Assembly: GCA_002868945.1 (NCBI GenBank)
Contig: PKTX01000024.1
Span: forward strand, 1-41,666
Length of the DNA stretch: 41,666 bases
Direction: 5' to 3'
Source: Desulfobulbaceae bacterium
GTDB taxonomy: Bacteria > Desulfobacterota > Desulfobulbia > Desulfobulbales > SURF-16
Shown here: in pieces, positions 15,750 through 22,795 of the stretch
Position numbering within the stretch: position 1 is the stretch's first letter
Layout: each line of letters begins with the position of its first letter
Translations under genes and position numbers: made by a program
The notes under the pieces: generated by a model
Seen by the model: the letters and a program-made list of their open reading frames with translations, nothing else
Databases searched by the model: none
What the model was told of the DNA's origin: nothing

Positions 15750-15890
15750 GGGTGTCTTGAATAATTAGATTTTTCGTTCAAGATCAAGGCATGCGAAAAA
15801 AATAAGCGCAGGCATATGTTTGATATTCCGAGCATTATTTTTTGAGCATAACGTAGAGATTGGACGAAAAAGCAATTATTCAAGATAGCC
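15750..15890. repeat. MITE-like element, copy A (141 bp)
   Basis: The left end GGGTGTCTTGAATAATT and the right end AATTATTCAAGATAGCC are imperfect inverted repeats of about 28 bp. The element is flanked by TGAA on both sides, a 4-bp direct repeat. It has no coding content. It ends 46 nt before the CBS-ACT gene, so it may influence that gene's promoter. It is related to copies at 30331 and 30559. Confidence 0.8.
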
Positions 15891-15936
15891 TGAATATTGT
15901 TGCGAACAAACTGTCTCACAGGGAGGAGAAAGTAAT

Positions 15937-16602
15937 ATGTTAATTCACGATTGGATGGCAAAGAATGTGTTAACCGTTGATGAGAATACCTCTCTCATGC
16001 GGGCCACCCGACTTATGAAAGAAAATTCCATTCGCCGTTTGCCGGTTGTTTCGCACGGCAAACTGATCGGCATTGTCACGGATCGTGACGTGAAGGATGC
16101 ATCTCCCTCCAAAACCACCTCACTTGACGTCCATGAATTATATTATCTGCTCAGTGAGATGAAGGTAAAAGAGGTCATGACTCCTGATCCCATCACCTTG
16201 AACGGCTATGATTCCCTGGAAAAGGCAGCGGTTATCATGCTTGAGAACAAGATTTCCGGCCTGCCGGTGATCAGTGATGACGGCCAGATCGAGGGCCTGG
16301 TCAGCGAGACGGACGTCCTGCGCGGTTTTATCCACTCCACCGGCATCAAAGATGGTGCCATCCAATATGTCTTTGATCTTGAGGATGTCCCTGGTTCCGT
16401 TACCCGGGTGGTGCAGACCCTGCGTGATCATCATGCCCGCGTTATCAGTGTGTTGACCTCGTTTGAGGATGCGGAAGCCGGTTTTAAGCGGGTGGCTATC
16501 CGCATCACCGCCGAGGATGGCTGTGACCCCCAGGCCCTTACCGATGAGTTGACGGAAAAATTTACCGTGGTCTATCACGGCATGGATGCCTTGAAGAAGT
16601 AG
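15937..16602 (+). CDS. CBS-pair and ACT domain protein
   Basis: The protein has 221 residues and is cytosolic. Two CBS domains are seen: residues about 5-58 (MAKNVLTVDENTSLMRA, RRLPVVSHGKLIGIVTDRDV) and about 75-130 (VMTPDPITLNGYDSLEKA, SGLPVISDDGQIEGLVSETDV). From about residue 140 an ACT-like domain follows (DLEDVPGSVTRVVQTLRDHH). This AcuB-like architecture binds adenosine nucleotides or amino acids in related proteins, so a sensor or regulatory role is likely; the target is unknown. GGAGGAG lies about 9 nt upstream of the ATG. It is a single gene, followed by a structured 3' region, a 49-bp repeat miniature and a bidirectional terminator. Confidence 0.85.
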   Translation: MLIHDWMAKNVLTVDENTSLMRATRLMKENSIRRLPVVSHGKLIGIVTDRDVKDASPSKTTSLDVHELYYLLSEMKVKEVMTPDPITLNGYDSLEKAAVIMLENKISGLPVISDDGQIEGLVSETDVLRGFIHSTGIKDGAIQYVFDLEDVPGSVTRVVQTLRDHHARVISVLTSFEDAEAGFKRVAIRITAEDGCDPQALTDELTEKFTVVYHGMDALKK

Positions 16603-16733
16603 ATATCTCGTCATCAGGCAGAAAATGGTGATCTGGAGGCGCACTCCAAGGGTATACGGCGTGTCGCAGGCTTCCTTACCTCCTGCGGGGCACCACCCCT
16701 GTGAGTGATGAGCGCCTGATGAGTCACACTGAT

Positions 16734-16782
16734 GGGTATCTTGAATTATGAGACTCCGGAAGAGTAACTATTCAAGATACCC
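16734..16782. repeat. 49-bp miniature of the MITE-like family (copy E)
   Basis: GGGTATCTTGAAT at the left and ATTCAAGATACCC at the right are perfect 13-bp inverted repeats enclosing only 23 bp. The ends match the longer elements elsewhere in the window. The flanks TGAT and TGCT could be a degenerate 4-bp target duplication. Confidence 0.75.
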
Positions 16783-16807
16783 TGCTGAGATTCGCTGCTA
16801 ATCAGCA

Positions 16808-16845
16808 TAAAAAAAACCGACACATTCAAGTGTCGGTTTTTTTTT
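16808..16845. terminator. bidirectional rho-independent terminator
   Basis: A CCGACAC / GTGTCGG stem with a 6-nt loop is bordered by a run of A on the left and T on the right, so it works on both strands. It serves the CBS-ACT gene (plus) and PBP1A (minus), and it overlaps the stop codon of the latter. Confidence 0.88.
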
Positions 16846-18883
16846 ATGGGCTGTTGCGGTGCGCCAGCCTGTCCGGTGCGGTCAGGAGCATGTCTCTGTC
16901 AATATCCTCTTCCCGGAAGGGCAGCCAGCGCCGCTTGTCGCGAAGTGTGGGGTCATAGAGGCCGGTTTGTCGGTCAACAGGTAGCAGGGTGATGCCCGTC
17001 GGGATGGTGAATCGTTGCGCCTGCATGCCTGCCATGGCCTTTTTCATGAAGTCGAGCCAGATGGGGGCGCAGGCCCGGCCGCCTGTCTCATTGTCACCCA
17101 AGGGGCGTTGCAGGTCAAACCCCATCCAGACGCCGGTTACCATACTCGGGGTATAGCCGATGAACCAGGCATCAATGTTGCGGTCTGCCGTGCCTGTTTT
17201 GCCGGCCGATTCCCCCGGCAGCCCCCAGGCCTTGGTGCCGGTGCCTTCGCTGATGACACTTTGCAGCAAACGGGTGACCTGATAGGCGGCCCGCTCATCA
17301 AGGGCCTTGACTTGCCGGGGGATATTGTTTTCCAGGAGCCGACCATAGGGGCCGGTAATACGATTAATAAAGAGAGGTTTGGAGTAGAGGCCCTGGTTGG
17401 CAAAGGTGGTATAGGCGGCGGTGAGTTCCAGCAGCGAGAGTTCCGAGGCGCCCAGGGCCAGGGAGAGATTGGCCAACAGGTCTGATTTGATACCCATCTT
17501 TCGGGCCAAGACAATGACATTCTGGACACCGATTTCCCGGAGAACCTTGATGGTCACGATGTTGCGCGACTTGATCAGGGCGGTGCTCAGGGTGGTGGGC
17601 CCGTAATTTTTGTTTAAAAAGTTTTTTGGCCGCCACGCCTGGCCGGCATACTGGCCAGGCAGGTTTATGGGTTCATCGATAAAGATGGAGGCTGGCGTCA
17701 GGCCGCTGCTGAAGGCCTGGGCGTAGACCAGCGGCTTAAAGGCTGAGCCGGGCTGACGTCTGGCTTGGGTGGCCCGGTCAAACTGACTTTTCTGGAAGTT
17801 GATGCCGCCGGTGAGGGCGCGCACCTTGCCGGTGCGGCTCTCCATGGCCACCAGGGCACCCTGGGGGGTGATTCGTTTACCCTGGCCGCTGCGCAGCGCC
17901 CAGGCGGCAACCCCCTTTTCAATGGCCGCGGCCGCCTGCTTCTGCAGATTCAGGTCCAGGGTGGTTTCAATGGTTAAGCCGCCCTCGTAGAGCATATCTC
18001 GACCATATCGTCTTCTGATGTCGTTGCGGACATATTGCAGAAAATAGCGGGCCTCCTCAATGTTGTCACGGCGCGGTGCCCAGAGCAGGGGCTGCTCAAA
18101 GGCCTTGCGGGCCGCAGCCGAACTGATAAAGCCCTCGGCTGCCATCCGGTTGAGGACATAGCCCTGCCGCTTTTTTGCCGCCGCATAGTTGCGGAAGGGC
18201 GAATAACGGCTTGGCGCTTGAGGCAGCCCGGCAATGAGGGCGATTTCAGCCAGGTCAAGATCCTTGGCCTGTTTGCCGAAATAGGTATAGGCTGCCGCCT
18301 CGACGCCATGGGACTGTTCTCCGAGGTAGATCTGGTTGAGATAGATATAAAGGATATCCTCCTTGGTGAAGATCCGATCAATGCGATAGGCGAGGATCGC
18401 CTCTTTCACCTTGCGCAGATAGGTCTTCTCCCTGGTCAAAAGCAGGGAACGGGCAACCTGCTGGGTGATGGTGGAGCCGCCCTGGCTTTTGCCGCCGGCC
18501 TTCATGTTGTTGATGGCGGCCCTGATGACGGACCAGCCATCCACGCCGGCATGTTCGAGAAAACGGGCGTCCTCTGCCGCTACAAAGGCCTTGGGCAGCA
18601 GCTCCGGCATGGCGGCAATGGGAATGACACGGCGATTCTCGGTGTAGACCCTGTCGACAATACGGCCGTAGCGATCCTTGATCAGCGAAGTCTGTTTGGG
18701 CTGGTAGGCGGTGAGGGAGTCGATGGCCGGGATATCCAGGGCCACAAAAGTAAAGAGCAGGGCCGTGATAAAGACGGTGATAAGCAGCGCCGTGCCCAGC
18801 AGAATAAGGCTGAGCTGAAAATGGCCCCAGTACCAGATGCGGGGTTTGGTGGGTGGTTTTGCTGACGACCGGCGAAAAAACAT
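16844..18883 (-). CDS. mrcA: class A penicillin-binding protein (PBP1A type)
   Basis: The protein has 679 residues and is a bifunctional peptidoglycan glycosyltransferase and transpeptidase anchored in the inner membrane. The cytoplasmic N-terminus is basic, and a membrane anchor lies at about 23-49. The GT51 domain shows AAEDARFLEHAGVD (catalytic E104), GGSTITQQVARSLLL, RKVKEAILAYRID and YLNQIYLGEQSHGVE. The transpeptidase domain shows SXXK in PGSAFKPLVY, SXN as SRN in IKSRNIVTIKV, and KTG in ESAGKTGTADRN. It is shorter than E. coli PBP1A (about 850), lacking a long inserted OB domain. The upstream ribosome binding site is weak. It lies alone between terminators, so it is probably its own transcription unit. 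Confidence 0.93.
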   Translation of the reverse strand: MFFRRSSAKPPTKPRIWYWGHFQLSLILLGTALLITVFITALLFTFVALDIPAIDSLTAYQPKQTSLIKDRYGRIVDRVYTENRRVIPIAAMPELLPKAFVAAEDARFLEHAGVDGWSVIRAAINNMKAGGKSQGGSTITQQVARSLLLTREKTYLRKVKEAILAYRIDRIFTKEDILYIYLNQIYLGEQSHGVEAAAYTYFGKQAKDLDLAEIALIAGLPQAPSRYSPFRNYAAAKKRQGYVLNRMAAEGFISSAAARKAFEQPLLWAPRRDNIEEARYFLQYVRNDIRRRYGRDMLYEGGLTIETTLDLNLQKQAAAAIEKGVAAWALRSGQGKRITPQGALVAMESRTGKVRALTGGINFQKSQFDRATQARRQPGSAFKPLVYAQAFSSGLTPASIFIDEPINLPGQYAGQAWRPKNFLNKNYGPTTLSTALIKSRNIVTIKVLREIGVQNVIVLARKMGIKSDLLANLSLALGASELSLLELTAAYTTFANQGLYSKPLFINRITGPYGRLLENNIPRQVKALDERAAYQVTRLLQSVISEGTGTKAWGLPGESAGKTGTADRNIDAWFIGYTPSMVTGVWMGFDLQRPLGDNETGGRACAPIWLDFMKKAMAGMQAQRFTIPTGITLLPVDRQTGLYDPTLRDKRRWLPFREEDIDRDMLLTAPDRLAHRNSP

Positions 18884-18983
18884 GGTTTTTAACTATAGAG
18901 GGATATGGGGTGAATGTCAGCAGATAAGTGCAATACGCGGTAAAGGTGGCTGGAAGGGTGGCTGTCGCAGAAACGGACAGACA

Positions 18984-19023
18984 ATAAAAAAGAGGCCGCC
19001 CCTTTGGGGACAGCCTCTTTTTA
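18984..19023 (-). terminator. terminator of the triheme cytochrome gene
   Basis: On the minus strand AAAAAGAGGC...GCCTCTTTTTT encloses an inner CCCC/GGGG stem with a short loop, followed by T residues. It begins about 29 nt after the cytochrome stop codon. The A-run on the other side may let it act on both strands. Confidence 0.8.
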
Positions 19024-19051
19024 TAACATCAATCAAGAAAAAAGCAGAGGA

Positions 19052-19375
19052 TTAGCAACCCTCAATGGCTCTCTTCTTTCTGGGATGGCAGGTGGAACAA
19101 GAGGTGCTGGCACCTTTCTCTTTATGGCAGCTCTTGCAGCCTTCTTTATGGGCATAGTCCTTGTTGGACATCTGCTTGACATCAAGGGCCTTGTGGCAGT
19201 CGTCACAGGTGAGAGAGCCGCTCTGATGCTTGGCATGGGGGAAAACAGCCGGCTTTTTGCCGTCGGCATTCAGGGTGATCTCGGCAGGACCTTTGTCCTC
19301 GGCCATGGCACCACCGGCAACGGTGAAACCAAAAAGCAGGGTGAAAGCAGCTGCGCACAATACGGATTTTTTCAT
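19052..19375 (-). CDS. periplasmic triheme cytochrome c (c7/c3 type)
   Basis: The protein has 107 residues. The signal peptide is MKKSVLCAAAFTLLFGF followed by a small-residue stretch, with cleavage likely after AMA. The mature part holds three CXXCH heme sites (CDDCH, CKSCH, CSTCH). Extra histidines in FPHAKH and YAHKEG could be the second axial ligands, giving the bis-His low-potential hemes of cytochrome c7. Such proteins carry electrons in the periplasm between inner membrane dehydrogenases and terminal reductases in deltaproteobacteria; the partners are not shown here. The ATG used has AAAGGAG upstream, and 16 codons of open frame before it are not needed. It sits next to the genes for its own maturation (ResC and ResB), and has its own promoter and terminator. 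Confidence 0.9.
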   Translation of the reverse strand: MKKSVLCAAAFTLLFGFTVAGGAMAEDKGPAEITLNADGKKPAVFPHAKHQSGSLTCDDCHKALDVKQMSNKDYAHKEGCKSCHKEKGASTSCSTCHPRKKRAIEGC

Positions 19376-19434
19376 TTTCTCTTCTCCTTTGTTTAGTATG
19401 TGAATTGCAGTAAACACAAACATGTACCTGCTAC

Positions 19435-19463
19435 TGAATATTCCGTTCAGCCCCCTTTGTCAA
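19435..19463 (-). promoter_or_regulatory. promoter of the triheme cytochrome gene
   Basis: A perfect TTGACA (-35, 19458-19463) is followed after 17 bp by TATTCA (-10, 19435-19440). The predicted start of transcription lies about 50 nt upstream of the ATG. This is the strongest sigma-70 match I noticed in the window. Confidence 0.6.
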
Positions 19464-19530
19464 GCTTTAAGCACAGATTTTCTCAACTATAAAGATGAGA
19501 ATATCAGCAGGTTTTTCAACTGGTTGTCTC

Positions 19531-20367
19531 TTAACTGGCCCCATAGCTATGCAGGCCCGAGAGCAGGTAGTTGACCCCGTAATAGGTGAACACCACTGAG
19601 GCGAAACCGCCAATGGCCAGCCAGGCAATACGGGTCCCGTGCCAGCCCCGGGTGAAGCGGGCATGCAGAACTGCGGCATAGAAGAACCAGGTGATCAGCG
19701 ACCAGGTTTCCTTGGGGTCCCAACTCCAGTAGGTGCCCCAGGCCGAATTGTCCCAGATGGCGCCGGTGATGATGCCGGCCGACAGCCACAGGAAACCGTA
19801 GACCATGCTCTTGTGGATGATGTCGTCGATCACCTTGAGATCGGGCAGGGTGGCAAGCAGGCCGCTGCTCTTGGGGGACCTGCTCTTCAGGAGGTACATG
19901 ACGGCAATGCCGCAGGCCACGGCAAAAGCGGCATAGCCGATAAAGCAGGTGACCACATGGGCAATGAGCCAGTTGGATTGCAGGGCGGGAATCAGGGGAT
20001 TGATTTGTTGGTAAACCCAGCCGGACGAGGCAAAGGCCATGGCAAAAAAGGCAAAGGGCATGGCAAAGGCGCCCAGGGTCTTATTCTTGAACTTGTACTC
20101 GATGATCAGGTAAAAGCAGGCAATGGACCATGAGAAAAAGACCAGGGATTCATACATATTGGTCAGGGGGGCATGGCCGGCGCCGATCTGGTACGATTCA
20201 TACCAGCGCAGCCCCAGGGCCGCGGTCTGCCCCAGGAAGGTGAGGGCCGTGGCGATGGTTCCTGCCAGACCCGCCTTTTTCGATTTGAAGAGAAAGGCGG
20301 CCAGGTAGGCACCCGATGCAAAGAGATAGCCGAAGGTTGATAAGCTTAAAAGCTGAGAACTGTCCAT
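19531..20367 (-). CDS. ccsB: cytochrome c biogenesis protein CcsB/ResC
   Basis: The protein has 278 residues with about eight predicted membrane helices. It belongs to the CcsA/CcmF/ResC heme-handling family of System II cytochrome c maturation, which moves heme across the inner membrane and presents it to apocytochromes. The tryptophan-rich WWD-type segment is seen as WGTYWSWDPKETWSLITWF. Conserved histidines appear in IAHVVTCFIGYAAF and AAVLHARFTRGWHG. The start ATG overlaps the stop of resB by one base, so the two are translationally coupled and are likely to form the known ResBC complex. The naming ccsA, ccsB and resC varies between annotation schemes. Confidence 0.88.
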   Translation of the reverse strand: MDSSQLLSLSTFGYLFASGAYLAAFLFKSKKAGLAGTIATALTFLGQTAALGLRWYESYQIGAGHAPLTNMYESLVFFSWSIACFYLIIEYKFKNKTLGAFAMPFAFFAMAFASSGWVYQQINPLIPALQSNWLIAHVVTCFIGYAAFAVACGIAVMYLLKSRSPKSSGLLATLPDLKVIDDIIHKSMVYGFLWLSAGIITGAIWDNSAWGTYWSWDPKETWSLITWFFYAAVLHARFTRGWHGTRIAWLAIGGFASVVFTYYGVNYLLSGLHSYGAS

Positions 20368-21740
20368 TATTGCGCCTCAATTTGGTTGATGTCAGCCACT
20401 TTATCGCTGAGGTTGTTAAATTCAGTCTCAAATGCCGCCTTGTTCTTGTTGGTGGTGCCGGCCAGCAGAATGCGGGTGGTATCGTCTTCCTGACGCACCA
20501 GGATCCAGATCCTCTTGTGGAAAATGAAAAAGGCGCCGGTCAGACCGATCAGCATGAGGAGGCAGCCGATATAGACCACCCAGACACCGGGATCCTTGCC
20601 GACCTGCAGACCGGTGGAGAAAAACTCTTTGACGTGAAAGGTGTAGAGCTTGCCGTCAGGCTGTTTGACGGTGATCTGCTGATTGTCTTCAATCATGTAG
20701 AGGTTCTGGCCGCCTTTGTTGTCGGCAACCAGCAGTTTGTATTTGTAGCTGCCGGGGGTGGAGGAGGGGATCAGCTCCTGAATGCCGAAGAGCAGATTCT
20801 CGTCGGACCAGCGCACCGCCTTCTGGGGGGGAGCCAGAAAACGTTCTTCATTTTTGCTCTCGTTGTTGACCACCGAGAAGATAAACTTTTCGTGCGACTG
20901 ATAACTTGACTGGTAAAAGGTCCAGCCCTTGTATTTTAGGGGATCATTGACGTCGATGACCTGGGTGAGGACCTCGTCGCCATCCTCTATGATGACAAGC
21001 TCCGAGGCGTAGGTCTTGGGGGTGCCGTTAGGGTATCTCTCCATGTGGAACCAGTTGCACTTCACCGTAAAGCCGAGATCAACAGGGCTGCCGGTGCCGA
21101 ATTGGTAAATCTTGTCGGTGGTCAGGGTCTCCGGGATATTGACGCCGCCTTTTTCACCCCAGATCGAACCGATCAGGGCGCCGATAAAGATAACCAGGAT
21201 CGAGGCATGCACCACGTAAACCCCCAGACGGCTCCACGGCGCCTTTTGGGCAAAGAGCAGGGTGGCCTTGTCCCGTTGACGTTGTCCGGTTTGCCAGCCC
21301 AAGGGTTTTAAGGCCTCGGAGATCTGTCGGCAGCTTTCCTCAACAGTGAGACTGCTTGTGTAGTGCCGGCGATTACGCATGTTGCCGATACGGTCAAGGT
21401 CGGTGGCCAGGTTATCCTGGACAACCAGGCGCCAGACATCAGGCAGACGTTCTATGGTACAGACAATGAGGTTGGCGGAGAGCAGCAGGAGGAGGGTGCG
21501 GAACCACCATGATTGATACATGGTGTCCAGGTCGAGCAGGAAGGTAATGTTGGTCATGATGTTGGCGGTCTGGCTGCTGACATCAAGCTTTGACATGTAG
21601 AACTGGGTGTAGGCACCAGCTCCTTCTCCCTGTGGCAGGACGGTGCCGATAATTGAAGCCGCCGCCAGGATGAAAAGAATAAAGAGCGTCAGTTTTACTG
21701 AGGCAAAGAACATCCAGGGGCTGTTTTTATCTTTGTTCAT
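20367..21740 (-). CDS. resB: cytochrome c biogenesis protein ResB
   Basis: The protein has 457 residues and is the ResB/Ccs1 partner of System II cytochrome c maturation. Three membrane helices lie near the N-terminus (about residues 12-32, 78-98 and 170-195). A large periplasmic domain follows, and a last helix lies near residues 390-410 (VVYIGCLLMLIGLTGAFFIF). ResB motifs include ASIIGTVLPQGEG, WFRTLLLLLSANLIVCTIERLP and the KYKGWTFYQSSYQ stretch. It is the first gene of the pair with ccsB. The need for the pair is explained by the multiheme cytochrome beside it. Confidence 0.9.
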   Translation of the reverse strand: MNKDKNSPWMFFASVKLTLFILFILAAASIIGTVLPQGEGAGAYTQFYMSKLDVSSQTANIMTNITFLLDLDTMYQSWWFRTLLLLLSANLIVCTIERLPDVWRLVVQDNLATDLDRIGNMRNRRHYTSSLTVEESCRQISEALKPLGWQTGQRQRDKATLLFAQKAPWSRLGVYVVHASILVIFIGALIGSIWGEKGGVNIPETLTTDKIYQFGTGSPVDLGFTVKCNWFHMERYPNGTPKTYASELVIIEDGDEVLTQVIDVNDPLKYKGWTFYQSSYQSHEKFIFSVVNNESKNEERFLAPPQKAVRWSDENLLFGIQELIPSSTPGSYKYKLLVADNKGGQNLYMIEDNQQITVKQPDGKLYTFHVKEFFSTGLQVGKDPGVWVVYIGCLLMLIGLTGAFFIFHKRIWILVRQEDDTTRILLAGTTNKNKAAFETEFNNLSDKVADINQIEAQ

Positions 21741-22315
21741 AAGTGATTTTCAGGATAGCGAGAGTGGAATTTCTCTGGATGATAAGGGATGTGATAACAG
21801 GGTTTTTATCATTACCACGACTTTGGATTTAGTGTCAAATTTAATACAGGTACGCATTTTTGAAGTATGCCTGGTGTACATTCATGGGTGATGCAGCAAC
21901 TGGTACGATATTGAAGAAGAAGGTCGGTTAGGCGGCAGACTCCTCGGGTCACAACCCTCAATTTTGCCCAAAATAAAGAAATCTCCACAGAGCCGGCGAC
22001 AAACACGGGAAAGAGGCGGCAGGTATAGTCCGGCTTTCAAGCTATTGCCCGGAAATCGAGCGGCTTTGCCGGTTTCCTTGCCAGGCATTGCTGTGAAAGA
22101 TCTTTTCGAAAGTAAAAAGTTCCCAAAAAAAACAGCGGGGTGGCGCCGGAAAAATAAGGATAAAATCCTTGCCAAGGTGCGCCGGAAGGGGTATAAACAT
22201 CCCTTCTCTTTATCCGAAGTACGGGTAAGATATTATTTTCAACTATTGAATGGTAATTTACAAAGATCGGTGCGCTTTCTGTTATGCCGCTGATTTTTCC
22301 TTGAAGGAGAATGTT
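21741..22315. other. divergent spacer between resB and rpmB
   Basis: I see no supported gene. The spacer holds a possible resB promoter (separate entry). It also holds a small perfect hairpin AAGGAT-AAA-ATCCTT near 22158-22172 between two similar GC-rich phrases (GGCGCCGG and GTGCGCCGG). The ribosome binding site of rpmB is GAAGGAG. Confidence 0.5.
21809..21838 (-). promoter_or_regulatory. possible promoter of resB-ccsB
   Basis: On the minus strand TTGACA (21833-21838) is followed after 18 bp by TAATGA (21809-21814), about 70 nt before the resB ATG. The -35 box is perfect but the -10 box is weak. Confidence 0.4.
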
Positions 22316-22522
22316 ATGGCTCGTGAATGTGAAATCTGCGGGAAAAAGCCGGTGACCGGCAATAATGTAAGCCATGCCCATAATAAAAATCGTCGGCGCT
22401 GGCTGCCTAATCTGCAAAGTGTAAGAACCGCTACCCCTGGCGGCAACTCTAAAAAGATTCGGGTGTGCACCCGATGTCTGCGTTCCGGCGCGGTCGTCAA
22501 GCCACTGGTCAGAAACGTTTAA
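22316..22522 (+). CDS. rpmB: 50S ribosomal protein L28
   Basis: The protein has 68 residues and is very basic. The N-terminus [20 protein letters not shown] and the later RRRWLPNLQ are diagnostic of L28. Two Cys pairs (CEIC and CTRC) mark the zinc-binding form of the protein. The start is the ATG preceded by AAGGAG; the frame opens 22 codons earlier without support. It is a stand-alone gene closed by a strong terminator. Some bacteria carry rpmB together with rpmG, which is not seen here. Confidence 0.96.
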   Translation: MARECEICGKKPVTGNNVSHAHNKNRRRWLPNLQSVRTATPGGNSKKIRVCTRCLRSGAVVKPLVRNV

Positions 22523-22540
22523 CGGCTCTGTTTCAGCTAC

Positions 22541-22577
22541 AAAAAAGCCCGTCGGTAATGCCGACGGGCTTTTTTTA
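22541..22577. terminator. terminator of rpmB, possibly bidirectional
   Basis: A 15-bp stem AAAAAAGCCCGTCGG pairs across TAATG with CCGACGGGCTTTTTT. It has A and T runs on either side. It also meets the end of the minus-strand zinc-finger gene at 22575. Confidence 0.93.
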
Positions 22578-22781
22578 TGATCTTTTTTTCTCTTTTTCTT
22601 CCTTTTTCGCGGCATTCTCTTGCCCGGCCGGATCCGGCGCCATGACAAAACCGAGGCCGCCACATTCCGGACACTCTTCCACGGAAAGCAGAAACCTGCT
22701 TACTCCCTTAAAATAACTGACCTGGCCGCTTCCGTCGCAGCCGGGGCATGGTGTGCGGGTCATTGCCTTTTTTAGTGCCAT
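22575..22781 (-). CDS. small DnaJ-like zinc-finger protein
   Basis: This 68-residue protein carries two CXXCXGXG-type modules, CPGCDGSGQV and CPECGGLGFV, as in the cysteine-rich region of DnaJ. A charged Lys/Glu tail follows. The pair can bind one zinc ion. Small proteins of this kind are common in deltaproteobacteria and have no assigned role. The gene starts 14 nt after the relA stop on the same strand, so it belongs to the proS-relA transcription unit. Its stop codon falls within the rpmB terminator. Confidence 0.72.
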   Translation of the reverse strand: MALKKAMTRTPCPGCDGSGQVSYFKGVSRFLLSVEECPECGGLGFVMAPDPAGQENAAKKEEKEKKRS

Positions 22782-22795
22782 TGCCTTGTCCCTGC

